DNA of 64,000 bases from Rhodothermia bacterium (GTDB lineage: Bacteria > Bacteroidota > Rhodothermia > Balneolales > Balneolaceae): assembly GCA_030427885.1 (NCBI GenBank), contig JAUICM010000004.1:62001-126000 (forward strand), given 5' to 3'. The notes beneath the pieces are model-generated. The model had not been told where the DNA came from and did not search any database. It worked only from the letters and a program-made list of their open reading frames with translations. Numbering within the stretch: position 1 is the stretch's first letter; each line of letters opens with the position of its first letter. Shown here piece by piece: positions 1-11,101 of this stretch. The translations under genes were made by a program, and so were the position numbers.

Positions 1-539
1 AGATATTAACAATGCTGTTTTTAGCAATGATTTTACAGTCTCCTTCTTTCAATCACGATGATTCAATTTACGATTTTCCCTTTGAGGATATCGATGGCAA
101 AGAAACCAGTCTTTCCGAGTATAAAGGTAAAGTGCTGCTTATCCTTAATGTCGCTTCAAAGTGTGGATATACTCCTCAATACGAAGGTTTGCAGGCTATT
201 TACGAAAAGTATAAAGATAAAGGTCTGGTAATCGTAGGTTTTCCAGCCAATAATTTTAAAGGCCAGGAGCCCGGAACAGAAGAAGAGATCAAAGAGTTTT
301 GTACACTCAATTACGGAGTTACGTTTCCTTTGGCATCTAAGGTTTCAGTTATTGGTGAAGACCAGGCGCCGTTGTTTGAGTACCTGACTTCGCTCTCAAA
401 TCCCGATTTCACGGGAGACATTGAGTGGAATTTTGAGAAGTTTCTTATTGACCGGGAGGGTAATCTGCAAAGAAGATTCAGAAGTGCCACAAAACCGGAA
501 AGCAAAGAGCTTATCAGCGCTATCGAGAAGTTGTTATAA
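1..539 (+). CDS. glutathione peroxidase (thiol peroxidase type), 5' end possibly cut by window edge
   Basis: Glutathione-peroxidase-fold protein that reduces hydroperoxides with thiols, in bacteria usually with thioredoxin as donor. The peroxidatic Cys is about residue 51 in the VASKCGYT motif (counted from the ATG at 12), followed by the FPANNF and GQEPG motifs and the WNF motif near residue 140. The tetrad Gln of the usual NQF motif is replaced by Asn here. The first in-frame ATG is at 12, but the frame is open to the window edge and the first residues (MLFLAMILQS) are hydrophobic. The true start may therefore lie upstream and add a signal peptide. It is a Cys, not a selenocysteine, enzyme. 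Family assignment is firm; start and location are uncertain. Confidence 0.9.
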   Translation, partial: ILTMLFLAMILQSPSFNHDDSIYDFPFEDIDGKETSLSEYKGKVLLILNVASKCGYTPQYEGLQAIYEKYKDKGLVIVGFPANNFKGQEPGTEEEIKEFCTLNYGVTFPLASKVSVIGEDQAPLFEYLTSLSNPDFTGDIEWNFEKFLIDREGNLQRRFRSATKPESKELISAIEKLL

Positions 540-564
540 TTCTGATAAATTTGTGGAAAAAATG

Positions 565-596
565 TTGACTTCCTTTTCGAACAGTCTGTATATTTG
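565..596 (+). promoter_or_regulatory. promoter of tRNA-Asp (Bacteroidota type)
   Basis: TATATTTG at 589-596 matches the TAnnTTTG -7 element. A TTG at 565-567 lies 21 bases upstream, as expected for a -33 element. The tRNA starts at 612. Confidence 0.65.
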
Positions 597-611
597 AGGC
601 TCTCGAAAAAA

Positions 612-685
612 GGTCCGGTAGTTCAGTTGGTTAGAACGCCTGCCTGTCACGCAGGAGGTCGAGGGTTCGAGTCCCTTCCGGATCG
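612..685 (+). tRNA. tRNA-Asp (anticodon GTC)
   Basis: The cloverleaf folds fully. Acceptor GGTCCGG pairs with CCGGATC (one G-U), the anticodon stem is CCTGC/GCAGG, and the loop CTGTCAC gives anticodon GTC. The T-arm carries GGTTCGAGTCC and the discriminator is G. CCA is not encoded (CAA follows). It has its own promoter upstream and a hairpin terminator downstream. Confidence 0.97.
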
Positions 686-695
686 CAAGAGTTTA

Positions 696-727
696 AAAGC
701 CTTTGAGTTTTCTCAAAGGCTTTTTTT
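696..727 (+). terminator. intrinsic terminator after tRNA-Asp
   Basis: GCCTTTGAG, a TTTT loop, CTCAAAGGC and a run of seven T. The hairpin also lies just beyond the end of the minus-strand lipoprotein gene (stop at 737) and may serve both strands. Confidence 0.85.
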
Positions 728-736
728 ATGTCCATA

Positions 737-1996
737 CTATTTATCAGTCAGAGCAACTGTTTTCAGGCCACCCAGTCCGGCAGCTACGATAAGTAATTTG
801 TTGCGATATGAAACATGATTCACAGATTCAAGATCCCCAAACTGAAGTTTTCCAAGCAATTCGGTTGTTATATTTTCTCCCGGAGAATAGTCTTCAAGGT
901 CTTTATTAGTTTCTGCAACATATACCCCGGCCTCTCCATTTGATATAAAAATTTTATCGTCATCCGCAGATGCAGCATTAGATGTAACAACATCGGGTGA
1001 CAAGCCCAAGGCTGCAGGATCAGGCAGAGGTATTGTCGATTTGATTTGTCCGGTAGTAAGGTCCATGATCTTAACACCTTCTTTTCCTGCTGCTATAATT
1101 GCAAGATGGTTTATGAGCTCTATCGTGTTTTTAGCTTCTGGTGTATACACACCTGCAACGGGATATTCAGAAGTGATACTAAAATTAGAACGGTTAATGA
1201 GTATTACAGATCCATTTTCGTCACCATTTGTATCTCCCTTAAGCACCGCTATGTATGAGCTGTTTACATCTACCCATCGTGCATCTTCAATTTCAACATA
1301 AGCTATTCGCTCATTAAGATTTTTATTATAAACCGATAGCCCTCCCGTGTTACCGCTGGTTGCATAGACCCTATCGCCAAAAAGAACAATAGAGTTTGCG
1401 GCATAACTAGGCAGGGAGACACTTGCAGTAGAGGCATCTTCGAGCTCAAAACTTACGAAGTCATAGCTGCGAATACCTGAACTGCTTATTTCTGTTGCTA
1501 TATCCGGGTTTGAGGTAGCAACGGCAGCATAGATCTTGTCAACATCAGCATGAACTGCGTTTATATCGGCGTCAAAGAAGGTGATGTTTGAGCGAATAGT
1601 AATGTTCTTTCCATTGCCGGATATCTGAGCAACATCAACGGCTCCAAGATAACCTGAGCCTTTCAAATTATAACTTATTAAAGACCTGGTGTTGTTGTCA
1701 TCACGGCTGATCATTGTTGCCTGAACAGGAGTCCCGTTGATTTCTGGAGGATAAAGCTCAGAGACCAATTTAAGGTCGAATTTAACTTTTCCAATTTTGG
1801 ACAGTGTATTTTCAGCGGCAGTCGTATCTACAGCAATATTCTCATCTTTCTCAGCATAGCGGCTAAGCAACGACTCTTCATTATTATTAATCTGGTACGA
1901 GTCGTCTTGTTTCTTTTCATTGTTCGAAGATGAGCACGAAGTAAAAACCACACTTATCGATGCTAACAAGATTAATGAATAAAGACTTTTCTTCAT
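737..1996 (-). CDS. lipoprotein with LVIVD-like beta-propeller repeats
   Basis: A signal peptide with lipobox (VVFTSC, then a Ser/Asn-rich linker) predicts a lipid-anchored envelope protein of 419 aa. The body is a series of roughly 40-residue beta-rich units with recurring patterns of the type 'hydrophobic-hydrophobic-A-A-G-x-x-G-(L/V)' (for example LAIIAAGKEGVKIMDL and LLIVAAGLGGLKTVAL), as in LVIVD-repeat propellers. No catalytic motif is seen. It stands alone, convergent with tRNA-Asp and divergent from mnmG. The ligand or partner cannot be inferred; a surface scaffold or binding role is likely. Confidence 0.7.
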   Translation of the reverse strand: MKKSLYSLILLASISVVFTSCSSSNNEKKQDDSYQINNNEESLLSRYAEKDENIAVDTTAAENTLSKIGKVKFDLKLVSELYPPEINGTPVQATMISRDDNNTRSLISYNLKGSGYLGAVDVAQISGNGKNITIRSNITFFDADINAVHADVDKIYAAVATSNPDIATEISSSGIRSYDFVSFELEDASTASVSLPSYAANSIVLFGDRVYATSGNTGGLSVYNKNLNERIAYVEIEDARWVDVNSSYIAVLKGDTNGDENGSVILINRSNFSITSEYPVAGVYTPEAKNTIELINHLAIIAAGKEGVKIMDLTTGQIKSTIPLPDPAALGLSPDVVTSNAASADDDKIFISNGEAGVYVAETNKDLEDYSPGENITTELLGKLQFGDLESVNHVSYRNKLLIVAAGLGGLKTVALTDK

Positions 1997-2085
1997 TGTA
2001 GTTTAATTGAATTGTTAATTGGCAACAGTTAGAACAAGCCTAAAGGGCTAATAATTTGCCTTTATTTCTTGGTTTCTAATTTACT

Positions 2086-2093
2086 TATCTTTG
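2086..2093 (+). promoter_or_regulatory. -7 promoter element upstream of mnmG
   Basis: TATCTTTG matches TAnnTTTG, 56 bases before the mnmG start. No well-spaced -33 TTG is evident; the nearest TTGs are 14 and 27 bases upstream. Confidence 0.5.
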
Positions 2094-2148
2094 TACTCTG
2101 ATATTTAAAGGTTAGTAAATTCTATAAGACAATAAAAAACAACGGTTA

Positions 2149-4035
2149 ATGTCCTCTATTTATCCTTCCTATGATGTTATTGTGGTTGGGGCAGGCCATG
2201 CCGGTAGCGAAGCTGCCGGTGCTGCTGCTCAACTGGGTGCAAAGACCTTACTTATAACTATGAACCTGGAGGCTATTGCTAAAATGTCCTGCAATCCCGC
2301 CATGGGTGGAGTGGCCAAAGGCCAGTTAGTAAGAGAAATCGATGCGCTTGGCGGTCTTTCTGGGATTGTCAGTGACGAGTCTGGAGTACAGTTCAGAATG
2401 CTGAATCGAAGTAAAGGCCCTGCTATGTGGAGTCCCCGTTGCCAGAGCGACCGGATGCTATATGCTCAAAAAATGAGAGAACATCTGGAAGAAAAAGAGA
2501 ACCTAAGCTTTAGGCAGGATAATGTAGTTGATCTGATTTCTGAAGATGGTAGGGTTATTGGGGTTATAACTCAGACAGGGCAAAAATTTTATTCTAAGTC
2601 TGTTGTGCTAACAAGCGGAACGTTTCTTAATGGCTTAATTCATATTGGAGAAAACCAATATGGGGGAGGCCGTTCTGGGGAAAGGGCTTCGGTTGGGATT
2701 TCTGCTGCTCTCGAGAAATTAGGATTCGAAATAGGGCGCTTGAAAACAGGAACCCCTCCAAGGGTTGATGGCAGATCTGTTGATTACTCTAAACTTGAAA
2801 TTCAGTACGGCGATGATGATGCGACGCCTTTCTCATTCATGACAGAGGGAGAACTTCTTTCAAGTAAGGATCAGATGACTTGCTGGATTGGGTACACCAA
2901 TGAGAGTGTACATGAAGTATTAAAAACGGGTTTTGACCGAAGTCCAATGTTTAATGGAAGGATCAAATCTATTGGTCCAAGGTATTGTCCAAGTATTGAG
3001 GATAAGATCAATCGTTTTGCAGATAAGGACCGGCATCAGTTATTTCTTGAGCCGGAAGGCTGGAACACCTATGAAATGTATTTGAATGGATTCTCAACAT
3101 CTTTGCCGGAAGAGACTCAGTACGAAGCTTTAAAAACGATACCCGGATTTGAGAATGTGGTAATGATCCGTCCGGGTTATGCAATTGAATACGACTACTT
3201 TCCTCCCCATCAGATCAAGAGGTCTCTGGAGACCAAACTTGTTGAAGGTCTGTTTTTTGCAGGACAGATCAACGGAACTACTGGTTATGAGGAAGCTGCT
3301 TGTCAGGGGTTAATGGCTGGCATCAATGCGGCCCTTAAAGTCCAGAATAAAGAACCGTTTATTCTTCAGCGCTCCGAAGCATATATCGGAGTATTGATCG
3401 ACGACCTTATTAATAAAGGCACGGAAGAGCCGTATAGAATGTTTACTTCCAGAGCTGAGCACCGGATTTTACTTCGCCAGGACAACGCAGATCTTAGACT
3501 AACAGAACTGGGACATCGTATCGGTCTTGCCAGCGATGAAAGAATGAATAGGTATCTAAAAAAGAAGGAAGCTATTGATAAGGTTCATAATTTGTTTATG
3601 AATACAACTGTGCGCCCCGAGCAAATGGATGAAATGCTCATCAAGAAGGGAACCAGCCCGCTATCTCAACCAGTTAAAGCGCATACAGTACTGTCTCGTC
3701 CGGAAATCTCGATTTCGGACATGCTTGAGCACGACTCAGAACTAAGTTTGGCAGTTACGGAGGCTACTAGCGACAAATATGCTATTGAAGAGGTCGAAAT
3801 ACAGATCAAGTACTCAGGCTACATTCAGAAGGAGTTTGAAATGGTTGAGGAGCTAAGCCGAAAAGAAAGCGCCGCTATTCCTGAGAAGATCGACTATTCT
3901 AAGATCAAGAGCCTTTCAACCGAAGGTTTTCAAAAGCTTAGCAAGATACGTCCGGAAACAATTGGTCAGGCCAGCAGGATAAGCGGGGTTTCTGCAAGCG
4001 ATGTTGCGGTACTCATGGTTTACCTAAAGAACTGA
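2149..4035 (+). CDS. mnmG: tRNA uridine-5-carboxymethylaminomethyl modification enzyme MnmG (GidA)
   Basis: FAD-dependent enzyme that works with MnmE to install (carboxymethyl)aminomethyl groups on wobble U34 of certain tRNAs, in the cytoplasm. The N-terminal dinucleotide-binding motif VVGAGHAGSEAA is at residues 11-22. CNPAMGG, GTFLNG and the PRYCPSIEDK motif follow, and then the C-terminal helical domain. Its length of 628 aa is typical. Its stop overlaps the rsmG start by one base, so the two genes are translationally coupled in the classic gidA-gidB pair that often sits near the replication origin. Confidence 0.98.
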   Translation: MSSIYPSYDVIVVGAGHAGSEAAGAAAQLGAKTLLITMNLEAIAKMSCNPAMGGVAKGQLVREIDALGGLSGIVSDESGVQFRMLNRSKGPAMWSPRCQSDRMLYAQKMREHLEEKENLSFRQDNVVDLISEDGRVIGVITQTGQKFYSKSVVLTSGTFLNGLIHIGENQYGGGRSGERASVGISAALEKLGFEIGRLKTGTPPRVDGRSVDYSKLEIQYGDDDATPFSFMTEGELLSSKDQMTCWIGYTNESVHEVLKTGFDRSPMFNGRIKSIGPRYCPSIEDKINRFADKDRHQLFLEPEGWNTYEMYLNGFSTSLPEETQYEALKTIPGFENVVMIRPGYAIEYDYFPPHQIKRSLETKLVEGLFFAGQINGTTGYEEAACQGLMAGINAALKVQNKEPFILQRSEAYIGVLIDDLINKGTEEPYRMFTSRAEHRILLRQDNADLRLTELGHRIGLASDERMNRYLKKKEAIDKVHNLFMNTTVRPEQMDEMLIKKGTSPLSQPVKAHTVLSRPEISISDMLEHDSELSLAVTEATSDKYAIEEVEIQIKYSGYIQKEFEMVEELSRKESAAIPEKIDYSKIKSLSTEGFQKLSKIRPETIGQASRISGVSASDVAVLMVYLKN

Positions 4036-4694
4036 TGTTTCACGTGAAACATGAAGTAAGTCATACCGAGATCAGCGCTGATGCTCTTCAGAAAGTAAAT
4101 GATCTTCTGTCAAAAAATACAGACAAGCTTTTTGAGTATGCCACTCAGCTATTATGGTGGAATCAAAAGGTAAATCTGGTGAGCAGAGATGTTTCACGTG
4201 AAACGGTGATGGAACACATTCGCCATTCTTTGTTGATCTCAAGTACTCAGGTGTTCGGGAAAGCCAGCTCGGTCATTGATACCGGAACAGGAGGGGGGCT
4301 TCCGGGGATCCCTCTTGCGATCTGTTTTCCTGATAAAGAATTTATTTTGAACGATATCGTATCAAAGAAAATAATGGCTGTTAAGCAAATAGGGATGAAG
4401 CTCGGCTTGAAAAATGTGAGAACGGTTTCCGACTCGATAGCAAAGCTCAAGGTTTCAAATGGAGATGTCATTGTGACAAAGCATGCGTTCAAGATCTGGG
4501 AACTCACTGGTTATTTACAGCAGGCAGATTGGATGAGTATCATCTTTCTGAAAGGAGAATCAGAAGCGGGTGAAGAGCTTGGTGAGGTAAAAGTGGAAGC
4601 AAAAATGACCATTACAAATCTCGACTCTGTCATAAAAGATGAGTTTTATAAAGGAAAGGCGATCGTAGAGTTGTCAAGGTTGAAGCATGAATAG
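4035..4694 (+). CDS. rsmG: 16S rRNA (guanine-N7)-methyltransferase RsmG (GidB)
   Basis: SAM-dependent methyltransferase that modifies G527 of 16S rRNA. The SAM-binding region VIDTGTGGGLPGIPLAI lies at about residues 79-95, and NLVSRDVSRET is a family motif upstream. The opening residues MFHVKH are dictated by a parS-like palindrome that overlaps the start codon. A second parS-like site encodes the VSRET segment. The gene overlaps the last base of mnmG and, by 8 bases, the WYL regulator downstream. Its length of 219 aa is normal for the family. Confidence 0.95.
   Translation: MFHVKHEVSHTEISADALQKVNDLLSKNTDKLFEYATQLLWWNQKVNLVSRDVSRETVMEHIRHSLLISSTQVFGKASSVIDTGTGGGLPGIPLAICFPDKEFILNDIVSKKIMAVKQIGMKLGLKNVRTVSDSIAKLKVSNGDVIVTKHAFKIWELTGYLQQADWMSIIFLKGESEAGEELGEVKVEAKMTITNLDSVIKDEFYKGKAIVELSRLKHE
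4036..4051. promoter_or_regulatory. parS: parS-like ParB-binding site (copy 1)
   Basis: TGTTTCACGTGAAACA is a perfect 16-bp palindrome identical to the widely conserved bacterial parS consensus. It overlaps the rsmG start codon. ParB would nucleate here to organise the origin region. parA and parB are not in the window. Confidence 0.85.
4190..4205. promoter_or_regulatory. parS: parS-like ParB-binding site (copy 2)
   Basis: TGTTTCACGTGAAACG matches 15 of 16 positions of the consensus, 154 bp from copy 1, inside the rsmG coding region. Confidence 0.75.
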
Positions 4695-5625
4695 CTCTGA
4701 AAGACGGCTGAAATTAATGTTGCTGTTACAGCAGCCCGGAAGAAAGCTTACTGTTGAGGAAATTGCCGATAAATTTGGAGTAAGCAGACGCACTATATTC
4801 AGAGATTTCAATGCTTTGCAGGAAATAAATGTACCAGTTACATGGGACAAGTACGCCGGATATGGTGTAATGCCAGGATATAAGGTTCCTCCCTTGATGT
4901 TCACCTCAAAGGAGCTGGCAACTATCTTGGTTGGATTGAATTTTGTAAAGTCTCAGGTTGATAAGCAGTTAGTTGAAGATGCCTCCGGAGTAGAGCTCAA
5001 AATTAAAAATGTACTTCCCGATGAGTTGAAAGATTTCATGTCTTCGCTTGAGTCCAGAACTATTGTGGATCCGTACCTTAAATTCGGAGGGGAAAAGAAG
5101 GAGGGGGGAGACTGGTATTTGTTGAGCAGCGCAATTGCCCAAAAGAAAAGAGTAGAGTTTAGTTACACGACCAAAGAAGGAGAAAAATCTACTCGAAAAG
5201 TTGACCCCTATATTCTCGTGTTTTATGAAGATCACTGGAATATGATCGGTAAATCTCATCTAAGAGGCGAGACCAGGAATTTTATACTCGATCGGATCGA
5301 AAACATCCGGATTTTAGAAGAAAAAATTAAACTGGAAAAGGATATCGATGTAGAGGGCCTGATTTTTAGATCTGACGATACTTCTCAAATCGTAAGGGTA
5401 CAAGTCGAAAAAAAGATTTGGGGCCGATTCCGGGCAAATTTACCGGCTAAAATTTTTAAGTCAGAAGAGAAAATACCTAAAATAATTCAGGTCTCGTTTA
5501 GGTTCGATAATTTGGACTTTCTAAACGAATGGCTTCTTCAGTTCGGGACCGGGATTAAAATTGAGTCACCAAAAGAGTTGAAAGAAAAAAGAGTGGCCCT
5601 TTTGAAAAAAATGTTTGAGCAATAA
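4687..5625 (+). CDS. WYL-domain transcriptional regulator (YafY/PafC-like)
   Basis: The N-terminal helix-turn-helix (about residues 5-60, LTVEEIADKFGVSRRTIFRDF) is of the HTH_11/DeoR-like kind. The central WYL domain (about residues 135-205) includes the region DPYILVFYEDHWNMIGKSHLRGETRNFILDRI. A C-terminal WCX-like extension (about residues 225-310) follows. WYL proteins sense nucleic-acid or nucleotide ligands and often control DNA-damage or defence genes. The gene overlaps rsmG by 8 bases and may be co-transcribed with it. Its target is unknown. It ends at a bidirectional terminator shared with gyrA. Confidence 0.85.
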   Translation: MNSSERRLKLMLLLQQPGRKLTVEEIADKFGVSRRTIFRDFNALQEINVPVTWDKYAGYGVMPGYKVPPLMFTSKELATILVGLNFVKSQVDKQLVEDASGVELKIKNVLPDELKDFMSSLESRTIVDPYLKFGGEKKEGGDWYLLSSAIAQKKRVEFSYTTKEGEKSTRKVDPYILVFYEDHWNMIGKSHLRGETRNFILDRIENIRILEEKIKLEKDIDVEGLIFRSDDTSQIVRVQVEKKIWGRFRANLPAKIFKSEEKIPKIIQVSFRFDNLDFLNEWLLQFGTGIKIESPKELKEKRVALLKKMFEQ

Positions 5626-5661
5626 AAAAATCCCACTCAAATTAATGAGTGGGATTTTTTA
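5623..5661. terminator. bidirectional terminator between the WYL regulator and gyrA
   Basis: AAAAAAATCCCACTCA, a six-base loop, then TGAGTGGGATTTTTT. The A-run and T-run flank a perfect stem, so it can stop transcription from both sides. Confidence 0.9.
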
Positions 5662-5681
5662 GTTTCACTTTTCAAAAGAGA

Positions 5682-8162
5682 TCAGGACTCTTCGTCTCCG
5701 CCTGAATCTGCTTCCGCATCTTCGTCCTCATTAACGACCCGGGTTACCGCAGCAATTGCTCCGTCAGAATCAAGTCTCATAATTCGGACGCCCTGAGTAT
5801 TTCTTCCCATGGTTCGAATACCGCCGCAACTCATTCGAATCACTTTACCTCTCTCGGTAATGATCATAAGATCGTCCGCATCCGTTACTTCTTTAAGTGC
5901 AATCAGCTCACCCGTTTTAGGTGTAATCTTTAATGTGATAACACCTTTTCCTCCACGGGACTGCTCACGGTAATCATCAACCATAGAACGTTTGCCATAT
6001 CCGTTTTCAGAGATAGCAAGAACGGTGGCTTCATGGGTATTTTTGATCACCACCATATCAACGATCTCACCATCTTTGCCAATATTCATTCCACGAACAC
6101 CGGAAGTATTACGGCCCATTTCGCGCACTTCACTTTCATGGAAGCGGATTGCACGTCCATTCTTGTTAGCCAGGATGATATTGCAATCACCATCGGTAAG
6201 TTCGGCAGCTAACAAGCTGTCTCCTTCCTTAATGTTAATGGCAATGATTCCATCTCTTCTTGGGCGGCTATAGGCTTCAAGAGTTGTTTTCTTGATCTGG
6301 CCATCCTGAGTACACATTATAATAGACTGTTTGTTAATGTACTCTTCATCGTCAAGAGTTTTAACAGGAACGAATGCCTTAATGTGGTCTTCCTTATCAA
6401 GTTCGATAAGGTTTACAATGGCCCGACCCCGAGCAAGGCGTCCGCCTTCAGGGATCTCATAAACTTTCAACCAGTAACATTTTCCTTTCTCAGTAAAGAA
6501 AAGAATGTAATTATGGTTGGTCGCTACAAACAAATGTTCTACGTATTCCTCGTCACGAGTAGTGGTTCCTTTCATTCCTTTACCACCACGACGCTGTCGA
6601 CGATAACCACTTACCGGCATTCGTTTAATGAAGCCTTTATTGGAAATGGTAACAACTACATCTTCATCAGCGATCATGTCCTCAACACTGAAATCTTCAG
6701 CTGAGTATACTACCTGAGTTCGTCGTGCATCACCGTAACGGGCTTTAAGGTCTTCAAGTTCTTCAACAATAATTGCAGTTTGTCTGCTGCGGTCAGATAA
6801 GATAATTCTGAATTCGGCGATCTTATCAACGATCTCTTTGTACTCAGTATCTATTTTATCTCTTTCCAGGCCGGTTAGTTTCTGGAGTCTCATTTCCAGA
6901 ATAGCCTTGGCCTGAATATCAGTCAGTGCAAATTTCTTACGAAGCTCAATATTAGCTTCATTAGGATTCTTGGATGCTCGGATGGTTTTGATAACCTCAT
7001 CCAGATTATCGAGAGCGATCTTTAAACCTTCAAGAATATGAGCCCGTGCTTCCGCGGCTTCGAGGTCGTATATGGTGCGACGAATAATGATCTCAATTCG
7101 ATGTTCAACATAGTGTTGAATCAACTCCTTTATCGCCATTACCTTAGGTCGTCCCTGGACCAGCGCCAGGTTGATAATTCCAAAGGTTGTCTGCATTTGG
7201 GTGTACTTATATAATTGATTTAGTACAACGCCAGCATTGGCAGATCTCTTCAGAATAATAACAATCCGCATTCCTTCACGGTCAGACTCATCACGAACCT
7301 CAGATATCTCTGTGATCTTCTCATGATTAACGAGTTCCGCGATCTTCTCGATCAGGGTGCTTTTATTCACCTGATATGGAATTTCAGTGATCACGATCTG
7401 TTCACGGCCACCACGAAGTTCTTCAGTACTTGCCCGGGCCCGGAGAGTTACTTTACCCCGTCCGGTTTCATACGCTTCTTTTACACCTTCATACCCATAG
7501 ATAATACCACCAGTCGGAAAATCCGGAGCAGTAATATGAGTCATCAGCTCTTTGGTTTCGATCTCGGGATTTCCGATGTAAGCTACAATACCATCAACCA
7601 CTTCCGGCAGATTGTGTGGAGCCATGTTGGTAGCCATACCCACGGCAATACCAGAGGATCCATTAACCAGTAGATTGGGAAGTGTACCCGGAAGTACTGT
7701 TGGCTCCTGAAGGGTGTCATCAAAGTTTGGCTGATAATCGACCGTCTCCTTATTAATATCATTCAGGAGCTCTTCCGCAATACGATCCATCCGAACCTCG
7801 GTATAACGCATAGCCGCAGCAGAGTCACCATCAACAGAACCAAAGTTACCCTGCCCATCCACAAGTGGATATCTCAGGGAAAAGTCCTGAACCATACGAA
7901 CGATAGTATCATAAACGGCAGAATCACCATGAGGGTGATACTTACCAAGAACCTCACCAACAATACGGGCACTTTTCTTGTATCCGCGATTGTGAAGCAT
8001 TCCAAGATCGTTCATGCCATATAGTGCACGTCTGTGAACAGGCTTCAGGCCATCTCTTACATCAGGTAAAGCACGGGAAACAATAACCGACATCGAATAA
8101 TCGATGTATGATGACTGCATTTCATCTTCAATGGTTATTGGTATAATTTTTTCTCTAGCCAT
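5682..8162 (-). CDS. gyrA: DNA gyrase subunit A
   Basis: Cleavage/religation subunit of DNA gyrase, which introduces negative supercoils together with GyrB. The catalytic Tyr is residue 120 (AAMRYTE). The quinolone-determining region reads [12 protein letters not shown], with Ser81 and Asp85 as in fluoroquinolone-sensitive enzymes. A GyrA-box (QRRGGKG) near residue 538 begins the C-terminal beta-pinwheel DNA-wrapping domain, and the tail is acidic. Its length of 826 aa is typical. It lies 39 bases downstream of gyrB on the same strand, so the two probably form an operon in the order gyrB-gyrA. Confidence 0.98.
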   Translation of the reverse strand: MAREKIIPITIEDEMQSSYIDYSMSVIVSRALPDVRDGLKPVHRRALYGMNDLGMLHNRGYKKSARIVGEVLGKYHPHGDSAVYDTIVRMVQDFSLRYPLVDGQGNFGSVDGDSAAAMRYTEVRMDRIAEELLNDINKETVDYQPNFDDTLQEPTVLPGTLPNLLVNGSSGIAVGMATNMAPHNLPEVVDGIVAYIGNPEIETKELMTHITAPDFPTGGIIYGYEGVKEAYETGRGKVTLRARASTEELRGGREQIVITEIPYQVNKSTLIEKIAELVNHEKITEISEVRDESDREGMRIVIILKRSANAGVVLNQLYKYTQMQTTFGIINLALVQGRPKVMAIKELIQHYVEHRIEIIIRRTIYDLEAAEARAHILEGLKIALDNLDEVIKTIRASKNPNEANIELRKKFALTDIQAKAILEMRLQKLTGLERDKIDTEYKEIVDKIAEFRIILSDRSRQTAIIVEELEDLKARYGDARRTQVVYSAEDFSVEDMIADEDVVVTISNKGFIKRMPVSGYRRQRRGGKGMKGTTTRDEEYVEHLFVATNHNYILFFTEKGKCYWLKVYEIPEGGRLARGRAIVNLIELDKEDHIKAFVPVKTLDDEEYINKQSIIMCTQDGQIKKTTLEAYSRPRRDGIIAINIKEGDSLLAAELTDGDCNIILANKNGRAIRFHESEVREMGRNTSGVRGMNIGKDGEIVDMVVIKNTHEATVLAISENGYGKRSMVDDYREQSRGGKGVITLKITPKTGELIALKEVTDADDLMIITERGKVIRMSCGGIRTMGRNTQGVRIMRLDSDGAIAAVTRVVNEDEDAEADSGGDEES

Positions 8163-8201
8163 AAATCAGTTTCTTAAAATCTTATTCTGTGTAGATGAAT
8201 G

Positions 8202-10172
<1,971 letters not shown>

Positions 10173-10353
10173 TTAACGCCAGAAAATAGTGCTAATAAGA
10201 GCAAAAACAAAAAAAGGCAGGGTTAATATCGAAAAAAACTGAGATAAGAAGTTAGGGGTCAAATTTAGAATTTTTACCAAAGCGGTTTTAATGTGGATAA
10301 AGTGCGATTTTCGTGGAAAACTCAACTTTTGTGAATTTTGGTGTTCAAAAGCA

Positions 10354-10384
10354 TTGAATTTTGAGATTTATACCCCTATCTTTG
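10354..10384 (+). promoter_or_regulatory. promoter of the rpmB-rpmG-DUF4295 operon
   Basis: TTG at 10354-10356, a 20-base spacer and TATCTTTG at 10377-10384 fit the Bacteroidota TTG / TAnnTTTG pattern. The rpmB start follows 35 bases later. The rest of the gap (10140-10350) should hold the divergent gyrB promoter, but no clear element was picked out there. Confidence 0.65.
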
Positions 10385-10419
10385 GTGTCTATTTTCCAAA
10401 CGAAAAAATTAGAAAGACG

Positions 10420-10665
10420 ATGTCGCGAAGAGACGATATTACAGGTAAAAAAGCGATGAACGGTTTCCGTTCTTCTAAGTCTAATAATAAGACGAAGCAT
10501 CGCTTTCATTTAAACTTACAAAAAAGACGCTTCTACATTCCTGAAGAAGATAAGTGGATCACACTGAAAGTGTCTGCGAAAACGCTCAGAACTATCAATA
10601 AAAAAGGTATTACTGAAGTGTTGAAAGATGCTCGTCGAAAAGGAACCCTTTTAAAAGAAGTATAG
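10420..10665 (+). CDS. rpmB: 50S ribosomal protein L28
   Basis: Large-subunit protein bL28, 81 aa when started at the ATG at 10420 (MSRRDDITGKKAM). A longer open frame begins at 10291, but it would cross the predicted promoter and adds no family sequence. The family features are the N-terminal Thr-Gly-Lys segment, NNKTKHRF and the C-terminal LKVSAKTLRTINKKG. The lysine-rich composition is typical. It is first gene of a three-gene ribosomal operon. Confidence 0.96.
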   Translation: MSRRDDITGKKAMNGFRSSKSNNKTKHRFHLNLQKRRFYIPEEDKWITLKVSAKTLRTINKKGITEVLKDARRKGTLLKEV

Positions 10666-10668
10666 ACC

Positions 10669-10833
10669 ATGGCAAAAGGTAACAGAGTTCAGGTGATTTT
10701 GGAGTGTACTGAGAAACCAGGTTCTTCACGTTATGTGACTACCAAGAATCGTCGTACACAAACGGAACGCATGGAATTGAAAAAATACAATGCTGTTCTT
10801 CGTAAACATACCGTTCACAAAGAAATCAAATAG
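10669..10833 (+). CDS. rpmG: 50S ribosomal protein L33
   Basis: 54 aa, starting [15 protein letters not shown] and carrying [12 protein letters not shown] and [18 protein letters not shown], all signature segments of bL33. Only one Cys remains, so this is a zinc-free (C-minus) form. It starts three bases after the rpmB stop and is co-transcribed with its neighbours. Confidence 0.96.
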   Translation: MAKGNRVQVILECTEKPGSSRYVTTKNRRTQTERMELKKYNAVLRKHTVHKEIK

Positions 10834-10841
10834 GTTGAGTA

Positions 10842-11012
10842 ATGGCTAAGAAACAAGTATTTGGTGCAGATGCACTGCAAGCAAAAATGTCTGCCAGAAG
10901 AATGGCAAAAGTTATAATCTCGACTAAGAATGAGAACGGTAAGTATTCTTACCGTGAAGCAATGGTAGATCAGGACAGCGTAAAAGACTTTATTCAGAAT
11001 AATAAAGCTTGA
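10842..11012 (+). CDS. DUF4295 family protein (Bacteroidota ribosome-associated small protein)
   Basis: 56 aa, basic, starting MAKKQVFGADALQAK. It is a DUF4295 member, a family found next to rpmG in Bacteroidota-type genomes. I recall that a Bacteroidota-specific ribosomal protein has been assigned to this family (bL38), but I cannot confirm it here. The position directly after L28 and L33 and before a strong terminator supports a ribosomal role. Confidence 0.85.
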   Translation: MAKKQVFGADALQAKMSARRMAKVIISTKNENGKYSYREAMVDQDSVKDFIQNNKA

Positions 11013-11036
11013 TAGCGTTTAGACTATGAAATTAAA

Positions 11037-11070
11037 GGTTACGCAAGCAGATTGCGTAGCCTTTTTTTTT
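11037..11070 (+). terminator. terminator of the rpmB-rpmG-DUF4295 operon
   Basis: GGTTACGCAA, a five-base loop, TTGCGTAGCC, then a run of nine T. Confidence 0.9.
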
Positions 11071-11101
11071 GCTTATTTTCCAACACCAAAGTTCAAAGAT
11101 C

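Noticed and set aside
594-818. 74-aa frame spanning tRNA-Asp
   Set aside because: It reads through the tRNA and terminator; no protein feature.
10291-10419. N-terminal extension of L28
   Set aside because: It spans the predicted promoter and is not part of the L28 family.
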